NCBI GenBank assembly: GCA_015680685.1
Contig: MNCI01006063.1
Location: forward strand, 185,528-237,725
Direction: 5' to 3'
From: Gnetum montanum
Taxonomy: Eukaryota > Streptophyta > Gnetopsida > Gnetales > Gnetaceae
Length of the DNA stretch: 52,198 nt
Part shown: positions 44,879-52,198 of the stretch, piece after piece
Layout: every line of letters begins with the position of its first letter
Numbering within the stretch: position 1 is the first letter of the stretch
The notes under the pieces: generated by a model
What the model was told of the DNA's origin: nothing
Databases searched by the model: none
The model's input: only the letters and a program-made list of their open reading frames with translations
Translations under genes and position numbers: made by a program

Positions 44879-44886
44879 TTTTTATA
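44879..44886 (-). promoter_or_regulatory. TATA box of the antisense gene
   Basis: TATAAAAA on the minus strand in the context GTGCTATAAAAAGGGGAG, 205 bp upstream of the first ATG. The LTR box reads CTATAAAAAGCCC, so the two promoters look alike. Confidence 0.6.
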
Positions 44887-45356
44887 GCACGCCGACACCG
44901 ACGTTGACGCCGACGTTGACGCTAACGCCGATGCTGACGCTGACGTCGCCGCCGCCACCGCTCTTCTTGCTTTTTGCCTCATTTTTCGTGCTTTTTCAGA
45001 TTTGCTTTAAATTTTTCAAAAAATACATAAACTAAATGCAAAAATTTCAACATTAAACTGCCGTTCATGGCCCGGTACGGCCTTAAACTGCCATTCTCCC
45101 CATCCGTTAATGGCCCGGTACGGCCTTAAACTGCCACTTCCTCATCAATCCGTTCATTGCCCGGTAAGGCATTAAACTGCCGTTCCTTGCTCGGTAAGGC
45201 ATTAAACTGCCGTTCCTTGCCCGGTAAGGCATTAAACTTCCATTTCACTGTCATGATAATCCACTGTTATACATATACACTAAAATTTGCCAAAAGATAT
45301 AAAACGACCTCCGCTATCTTACCAGGCTCTCTATTTATTGACAGGAACCAGCCTAA
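44887..45356. other. Spacer between antisense promoter and pol (B)
   Basis: No gene. A GAC/GCC triplet-rich block (44888-44965, GACGCCGACGTTGACGC type) is followed by five units with GGCCCGGTACGGCCTTAAACTGCC or GCCCGGTAAGGCATTAAACTGCC (45066-45240). ATTGACAG/GAACC at 45341 is the acceptor-like end. Confidence 0.7.
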
Positions 45357-48300
45357 TGGATTGCAAGCGCTTAACTGAGCTGTTAGTTATTGATGGACCA
45401 TATGGTGAGGTTGAAAGGAATATCGACATGAATCTTGTCCATGCGAGCTCATCAACAAACGACGCAATAATAGCTTCAACACAGCAAACGGTTGACAACT
45501 ATGAGGGTATGACAAAATCCCTCGACATAGAAGCCGAAAAAATTACTGAAGATCCTCTAGTTGAAAATCCCATCACTATGCCTAATGGGGAAATTAAAAT
45601 TCTAAAATTAAGCACATTACTAGAACCGCGTCTAGCTAGAGATATCTAAAACGTGCTTAGGGACAATATGAAAGCGTTTGCTTGGTCCTATACAGGCATG
45701 CTCGGACTAGACCCTCGTATCATCCAACACAACATTATCCTTGATCCAAGACTAAGGCTAGTGAAACAGAAAGCACAGAAGGTCAAGCCCGAGGTAGCAT
45801 TAGCAGTTCGTAGTGAGATTACCAAGTTCTACCAAGCTGGTTTCATTAGGGCTGTTGATTACGCCGAGTGGGTGTCAAACATGGTTATAGTCCCAAAGAA
45901 GAACAGGAGTATCCGCCTATGCATTGACTTCCAAGACCTCAATGTAGCAACCATAAAAGATGACTTTCCTTTACCTAGCATTGATCAACTAGTTGACTCA
46001 ACCGCTGGGCATGCCCTGTTATCTTTTATGGATGGGTTCTCAGGATATAACCAGATACGTATTAATCCAGAACACCAGCTCCGAACCACTTTTATGACAC
46101 CTTGGGAAACCTTTTGTTACACGATGATGCCTTTGGGTCTCAAGAACGCTGGGGCCACATATCAAAGGACGATGACATACATCTTCAGCGATTACATCTT
46201 ACATTCGCTCAATGATTACGTGGATGACATAGTGGTCAAATCAAAAACGTCAGAACAACACGTACAGGATCTTGACTTAGTGTTAACACGTTGTCTAAAA
46301 TACAAACTAAGGCTTAACCCAAAGAAATGCATCTTCGGTGTCAAAACAGGTAAAATTCTTGGATTCATAACCTCAGAAGCAGGGATACGGGTAGACCCCG
46401 ATAAGGTTAAGGCCATTACGAACCTAAAATCACCTAGCAACCTAACCAAACTTTGAGGGCTACAAGGTCGATTACAGTTCATCAGGAGGTTCATAGAAAA
46501 ATTGATAGAAAAATGAACACCTATGAACCACCTACTAAGAAAAAATGTCCATTTTGAATGGACCCCATAGTGCCAAGAAGCATTTGATAACATTAGAGTG
46601 GCACTCGCTCGACTACCCACGGTGTACCCACCCAAAAACGACAAGCCGTTTTACATATACCTGGCCACATCCAAATCATCAATCGCATCTATGCTTTGCC
46701 AGAAAAAAGATGACGGCACTGAAATCCCTGTATACTACCTGAGCCATGCATTAGTTGCCCATGAAAAAAGATACAACGACATAGATAAGTCATGTTTAGC
46801 TTTAGTTTTCTCTTTAAAGAAATGGCGACATTATCTTTTCCAAAATCAAGTTAACATAATTTGCAAAGATAATGTACTCAGAGCTATAACTGGAAATATC
46901 TACGAATCAAGCAGGATAGCCCGTTGGAAGGCCATCGTAGCTGAGTTTGACCTGCACTACATAGCACAATCATCAGTGAAAGGCTAAGCCATAGCAAATC
47001 AAATGACTACGTCGCCAACACACGATCCAGGTACAATAGAACCCGAATTCCCAGACGAAAATGTAAATGCAATAGATACGGTGCCAGATAAATACGATGC
47101 CATTCTAAACTTCGATGGAGCATCCACCTCTCGAGGACGAAGTGCTGCCGCTATAATCACATACCCCTCTAGGGAAATTAAACCTTTTTCTTACCGCTTC
47201 AACTTTCATTGTACCAATAACATAGCAGAGTATGAAGGCCTCCTTAGAGGTCTCGCGGCAGCACTAGCTTCAGACATTACACGACTTGTAGTCAGAGGGG
47301 ACTCACAACTAGTCATAAACCAAGTCACAGACGTATATACATGTAAAGCACAACACTTACAACCATACTGTGATTTGGCCAAACACCTACTTAAACGATT
47401 CGAAAACGTTGATGTCCAACACGTCTCTAGGAATGACAATACCATCGCAGACGCATTAGCAACCCTGGCATTAAACATATCCCCTGACATGTTTCACATG
47501 TTACCAAGTTCCGTAACTAGTTGTGCTGAGCCCGTAACCAATACTCTCGACATGCTGCCAATCGCATCCGTCAGTACAACACACGCTAATGAATGGTACG
47601 ATGACGTAAAGGAATACCTTCTACGCGGCGAAACGCCACAACATTTAACAAACACACAAAAGGATGCAGTACGCAAACGTTCTAGACAATACACACTAAT
47701 AGGAGACACATTGTGTCGCTAATCCTATGAAGGCATACTGCTAACATGCGTCAATAGTACCGAAGCCCAGACAATTGTTGAACAAGTACACGACGGAATA
47801 TGCGGGGGACACATTGCACCAAGGGCAATGGCAACAAAAATAAGATGCTTGGGATACTATTGGCCACATATGGAGTACGACTGTCTATCCAAGGTCAAAA
47901 CATGTAGTACTTGTTAAAAACACAGTAATCTAATCCATATCCCACCAAATGAGTTGCACACAACACAAATCACATGGCCCTTCCAAAAGTGGGGATTGGA
48001 CCTTATCAGCCCGATAACACCCACATCTTCTGCCGGCCATGGTTTTATCATAACAGCAACTGAATATTTCACAAAATGGGTAGAAGCTACGCCCCTTCGA
48101 AAAACTACTTCCAAACACATGTGCCACTTCATCCTCGAAAACATTGTAACCCGTTTTGGCAATCCCATGACAATCATCACTGACAGCGGGCCACAATTTA
48201 GCAGTGCCGAGACCAAAACGTTTTGTGATAGCCTAGGGATCAAACATTCGTTTTCATCCCCCTACTATCCTCAGAGCAATGGGTAGGCAGAAGCAACAAA

Positions 48301-48832
48301 TAAAACAATCATTACATTACTCAAAAAGATGCTTGCCCAAAGTAAACGAAGATGGCATGAACAACTGGTGTATGCATTGTGGGCATACCGTACTACACAC
48401 GAGACTTCAACAGGTAAAACTCCGTACAGCCTTGTTTACGGTTTAGAAGCCGTTTTACCTTTGGAATTACATGTACCATCTCTAAGGATCACACTTTCTG
48501 GACTTCTCGACGACGGGCAAAACAATGATCTACGCATCATTGACCTGGACTCGGTGGAGGAGGAGCACGTACATGCACTCGATCAGATCGACTGGTACGA
48601 AAAAAAACAACGACAACGACATCGGCATGACGTTCATAAGCGCCCCATCAAAGAAGGAGACCTCATGCTTAAGGTTGTTCGAGAACACCCAGATAAATTC
48701 TCAGTCAACTGGGAAGGGCCTTACCTGGTCCTCAAAGCATTCGACAACGGAGCATTCAAGCTAGCTGACATGGACGGAAAAGAATTTGCAAATCCAACCA
48801 ATCACTTGTTCCTGAAACCATTCTATACATAA
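45357..48832 (+). pseudogene. pol: Element B pol: RT, two RNase H domains, integrase
   Basis: Same domain order as A. RT has FMDGFSGYNQI and YVDD (46217-46228). The degenerate gypsy RNase H has IYLATSKSS, and the archaeal-type RNase H has FDGAS, AEYEG, GDSQ and ADALA (about 47110-47470). The integrase zinc region at about 47800-47930 ends in KTCSTC. Integrase has GLDLISP, TDSGPQF (DNG changed to DSG) and AEA. The whole length is one frame. Eight stops interrupt it (45647, 46454, 46514, 46568, 46985, 47720, 47915, 48284), but no frameshift was found. Several match CAA, CAG or CGN codons in A. Confidence 0.9.
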
Positions 48833-48844
48833 ATTTGAGCTCAG

Positions 48845-49429
48845 GTATGTGCTAGTTCTGGAATCACGACTATAAACTGATACCATAGATTAGTCCTGGA
48901 ATCACGACTATAAACTGATACCACAGCTTGTCCTGGAATCATGACGATAAACTGATACCACAGAACAGTCCTGGATTATGACTTAAAACTAATACCATAG
49001 TGTCCGCAACGATGATAAACTAGCATCTGTCCGGCATGACAGTAAACTGCCACCATCACAACCATCAGAGTCCGCTAAGACTATAAACTAGATTGCCTCC
49101 TCATGGTCCGCTAAGACTCAAAACTAGCAACGTAACGTCTGCCACGACGCTAAACGGGCAATGTCCAATGGGTTATGACACAAAACTAACCCATGATAGT
49201 CCGTTAAGACTGTAAATTGGCATGTTCATCTCCAACTCTTCACTCCACAGCCATATTCATTCATCAGAGTCATTGCATCCTTCATCGGCACACACTCTCA
49301 TCAACATCGTCGACATTTGCATTCAGTGCTCAGAATTGCCCCCAATATTTTTGTTCACCTGCAGTTGTTTAAATCTAAGCTCATTTATTCACTCATGGTT
49401 TTCTTATCTCCTTGGAGTTATGTTTGCAG
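48845..49429 (+). other. Candidate 3'-UTR intron with repeats (B)
   Basis: Begins CAG/GTATGT 12 bases after the pol stop and ends TTTGCAG/GATGACGC, as in A and D. Inside are four diverged CCTGGAATCACGACTATAAACTGATACC units and then single ATGACtTAAACTAG units. Confidence 0.5.
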
Positions 49430-50215
49430 GATGACGCTCCGAAGTTCTTGTACGAGAGTGCATTTCATCATAGGCAGCAAGATGAGGAAATGTCCCTTAA
49501 TCCACTTTGCAAGACTAAATCAAACCGTTAACTCGTACATTCCCATTCCCTGAAAATTCACTATCTGTTCATCAAACTATTGCACACTGCAAAAAATTAC
49601 AGCAGTAGCAACACACAAAACACAATATTCGCACATGAGTACAAGAACAAGTTCAAATTTCAAAAAAAAAAAAGAAAAAAAAAAAAAGAGGGCCCTTGGC
49701 ACTTCCCATACAAGCCCCAGGAGGGAAGGCATCGGTCTTGAAAATAGGTACTCATGTCAAAAGTAATCAAGAAACATCCTGTCGCATGGCTTTGGCTCTT
49801 CGCTAACAGTTTCCCCAAAGAAGGGTGCTATTTCTCCAAAGAATGCAAAACATCACCCCGTGGCTTTGGTATTGACAACAAGCTCTCTTGAACACTAACC
49901 AAGAGCACTGTTCCACCAAAGGGCGAGCATCGCATGCTTAAATTCTGAGTCTGCCAAAAAAATGGCTATCGATGAGGACCGACATGCCACACACTTGAGC
50001 ATCCCATTTCCCCAGCATGATCCCTTGGGCAGTCACCAATCCCCACAATCCCTTCTCTCCTACCAGCTACCAATCTCACCTTTTCAATTCCATACAATAC
50101 TAAACATGGTGCGATGACGTCTAGTCAAGTGGCAAAGGACAAAGCTTTTATCAAGTTGCTTGTGGTGTTTTGCGCTTCTTTGTCGACGCTTCTCGGGTTG
50201 ATTCCTCCAAGCATC
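49430..50215 (+). other. 3' noncoding region before the PPT (B)
   Basis: No gene. An A-rich tract at 49655-49695, then sequence collinear with A and D with many indels. Confidence 0.6.
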
Positions 50216-50231
50216 AACAAAGAGGGGCCAA
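50177..50231 (+). promoter_or_regulatory. Polypurine tract and hairpin (B)
   Basis: AACAAAGAGGGGCCAA (50216-50231), identical to A and D. CTTTGTCGACGCTT upstream pairs with AAGCATCAACAAAG, with two mismatched positions. Confidence 0.8.
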
Positions 50232-51578
50232 TGAAACACCACAAAAATTTTGAGTTTGGCACTTGTCCAAGAAGAAGCAGATCCTCGTGACCCTCAGACG
50301 ACTTTGGCTACATTTGAAGTCACACATGGCAATTTTGAGGATCGAAACACTTGGTTTTTACCAAGTGTTGTGTCGGCGTGTACACCTAGCGTCTACGCCC
50401 AGCATACACGCCTGACATTTTCAGCGTATACGCCCAGCGTATATGCCCGACACACAGCATACACGCCTCACATGTACGCTTAGCAGGTGCAACAGGAGTA
50501 AGAATTGAAGCAAATCGACGTCCAACACCCATCAGCGTATACGCCCCAGCATATACGCCCCAGCGTATACGCCAGCATCCATCAGTGTATACGCCCAGCG
50601 TATACGCCAGCATCCATCAGCATATACGCCCCAGCGTATACGCCCAGTGTCCATCCAAGTTCACATGCCCAGCAAGTCTAGAGTATACACCCAGCGTATA
50701 CGCCGGCCTGATGTGGCATATACGTTTAGCGTATACCATATTTCTAAATTGTACGCACCCGGTCGACACGCCACGTGTCTCCCGACCCGATTTTCCTAGT
50801 AAACCCCCCCCTATAAAAAGCCCATTTTTCCGCATATTCAAGGTCGGCAAAATTTTTAACAGAGCAGACCTAGAGCAATTACGCTGCAAACCAGAGCCTA
50901 AAACCCTCTTACGCTGGAAGTCCTATACACCCAGCATAGTCTCTACGCTCTGCCTACCGTGCGAACCAGCCGCATCCCTGCACCCACTGGGGCTTTGCAT
51001 CTGCCTTGTGTTCAGCCACAACTGCGTTAGGCCGGTGCACTACATTTTCACTTCATAATACATTCTACAGTTTACATTTTATAGTTTACGCTGATTCCTT
51101 GCATATGTTTCTGTTTACGCTCGTTTACATTTACACTCTGGTTACGCCGTCTACGCTCTGTTTCCACTGTTTACGTTGTCGGCATCCTGTTTACGCTTTA
51201 CACCCTGTTTACACCCTGTTTACGCTTTACACTGTTTACGCCCTATTTACGCTGTGTTCTGGTCTACGCTTAGTTTACGCTGTGTGTATAAGTTTACGTT
51301 GTTTACATTGTTATGCCGTTTACATTTTGTTTACACCTTGTTTTCTCTGTTCGCTCCATTTTATGCCCGTTACACCGTTTACGTATAACCTAGTGTATAA
51401 CACTTCGGTGACGCTCGGGGAAATCCTTGTCTGATCTACGTGCGGACCACTCAAGGTACCCTACCTTCGTGCATTCCAGCATGCCCTCAGGCGAAGGTAG
51501 GGTCATCTGTGCTCGTCCTGCGATCCCACGGTCTCTGTTTCTCCTTCCAACCAGGGACCGACGATTTCAGGCGGTACA
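50232..51578 (+). repeat. 3' LTR of element B (1347 bp)
   Basis: Partner of 34001-35260. U3 array at 50380-50740, G-box 50771-50779, TATA box 50812-50819, TTTACGC block 51060-51380, end GGCGGTACA. By eye the LTRs differ at roughly 10% of positions, mostly transitions, so the insertion is old. Confidence 0.9.
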
Positions 51579-51987
51579 ACTGTAGAGCCTCAAAATGGAA
51601 ATGAGGAAGATGATTTTGTGGCTCAATCCGAACATGGGGATTCGTACCACACTCTCAATCCTCATACTTATGCAAACCCATTATTCCACCCTTTCATGGG
51701 AGAGACTATGTCACTTCATGCATTTACAAATACTCAAGCACCTGTTTCTCAATAGGAAGCACCCACCCCCACTCTTGTTTTCCCTATGACCAACACCCAA
51801 TTCAATGGGCCACCTGTTATTCCTCTAGTCACCACGTTACCCTCTCTCCTACAAGTACAACCCCAACAGCTCCCCTCTCAAGTTAGTATAGGAGTGACCT
51901 TCTGACCCCAAATAATTGGGATGCCATCTATGATACCTGCTTCTTCATCCACTCATTACATACCATGAGTGCAAATCCAAGGAATAC
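51579..51987 (+). pseudogene. gag: Element C gag, continuation after the B insertion
   Basis: Resumes in the frame left at 34000: PTVEPQNG aligned with B's PTVDPQLD, then SEHGDSYHTLNPH aligned with B's SEHEDSYHTLSPH, then a Pro/Thr/Gln-rich stretch (IPASSSTHYIP type) to the H insertion. Stops occur near 51754 and 51904. Confidence 0.8.
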
Positions 51988-52198
51988 TGATGAGTGGCAA
52001 GGTACCCCTACACTCAACCATACGAAACGAGCGTCGCACGTGCGATCCGGTCGAACTCCGCAGATGGACTAGTTGTGGCACCTAGATAGTTAGCCTTAGG
52101 TCGCAGTTCGCTGTCTTCCCATCTAGACTAGTTTTGCATATTTCACGTATGGTTTAGTCTAGATGAGGTGTATGATGTGTTCTAAATCTAATGCTACT
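51988..52198 (-). mobile_element. Element H: edge of an F-family LTR, minus strand
   Basis: TGATGAGTGGCAAGGTACCCC matches the + strand start of both F LTRs. It is preceded by C gag and not by a primer-binding site, so it is the 3' end of a minus-strand element or a solo LTR. It continues past the window. The flank aatac (51983-51987) would be its target duplication. Confidence 0.7.

Larger units (their letters stand above)
34001..51578 (+). mobile_element. Element B: full-length Tat-type LTR retrotransposon with antisense gene (17.6 kb)
   Basis: 5' LTR 34001-35260, primer-binding site, gag-pro 35723-39885, repeat spacer, antisense gene 44674-40358, second spacer, pol 45357-48832, candidate 3' intron, polypurine tract and 3' LTR 50232-51578. 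Flanks are acctt (33996-34000) and actgt (51579-51583). The gag of B reads acggt at the homologous place, which supports actgt as the original target. Coding frames carry nonsense changes but almost no frameshifts. Confidence 0.9.

Overview
This window is plant nuclear DNA made almost entirely of old, nested LTR retrotransposons. I see no intact host gene. The evidence is repeated Ty3/gypsy gag, protease (PR), reverse transcriptase (RT), RNase H and integrase (INT) sequence, LTRs with TATA boxes, polypurine tracts, primer-binding sites and degenerate target-site duplications (TSDs). The low GC content, deep nesting and LTR pairs that differ by very roughly 10% (by eye) fit a large-genome seed plant. 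I cannot name the species.

Layout (the letters are my own labels). Outermost is element G (24629-31183 visible, + strand). It is interrupted by E on its left and by C on its right. E (+ strand, 14206-15831 and 22603-24628) has F inserted in it (minus strand, 15832-22602, TSD agggg/aggag). E's integrase is also interrupted by A (+ strand, 4199-14205). A's gag is interrupted by D, whose 3' half is 1-4198. C (31184-34000 and 51579-51987) has B inserted in its gag (34001-51578, both LTRs present, TSD acctt/actgt). The edge of another F-like LTR, H, begins at 51988. A, B, C, D and G form one family. The pol genes of A and B carry RT, a degenerate gypsy-type RNase H, an intact-looking second 'archaeal-type' RNase H and integrase, which is the hallmark of the Tat/Ogre lineage. 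E and F are a second Ty3/gypsy family; F has a TTGGCGCCGTTG primer-binding site. D and F have each lost the whole RT-RNase H-INT block.

The most interesting content is a multi-exon gene on the antisense strand of B (40358-44674), lying between protease and RT. Seven introns can be placed so that every exon junction keeps one reading frame. A badly decayed homologue lies at the same position and in the same orientation in G (26185-29816). Its second exon resembles FCP1-like HAD phosphatases, but the motif I nucleophile Asp is Glu in both copies. Its largest exon resembles plant mobile-domain or 'plant transposon protein' domains found as extra ORFs in plant retrotransposons. A TATA box sits 205 bp upstream of the ATG.

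Noncoding parts are filled with repeats. B carries arrays of the 12-bp palindrome AGCGTATACGCT and relatives in its LTRs, its gag leader and the first intron of the antisense gene. Each family has its own U3 repeat array, often palindromic and often just upstream of the TATA box. Spacers after protease and after integrase hold 27-bp and 37-bp minisatellites, and both spacers look like introns. A's 3' LTR has most of its U3 replaced by unrelated DNA that includes an exon-like gene fragment. All coding regions carry stops or frameshifts, so nothing here looks able to move by itself.
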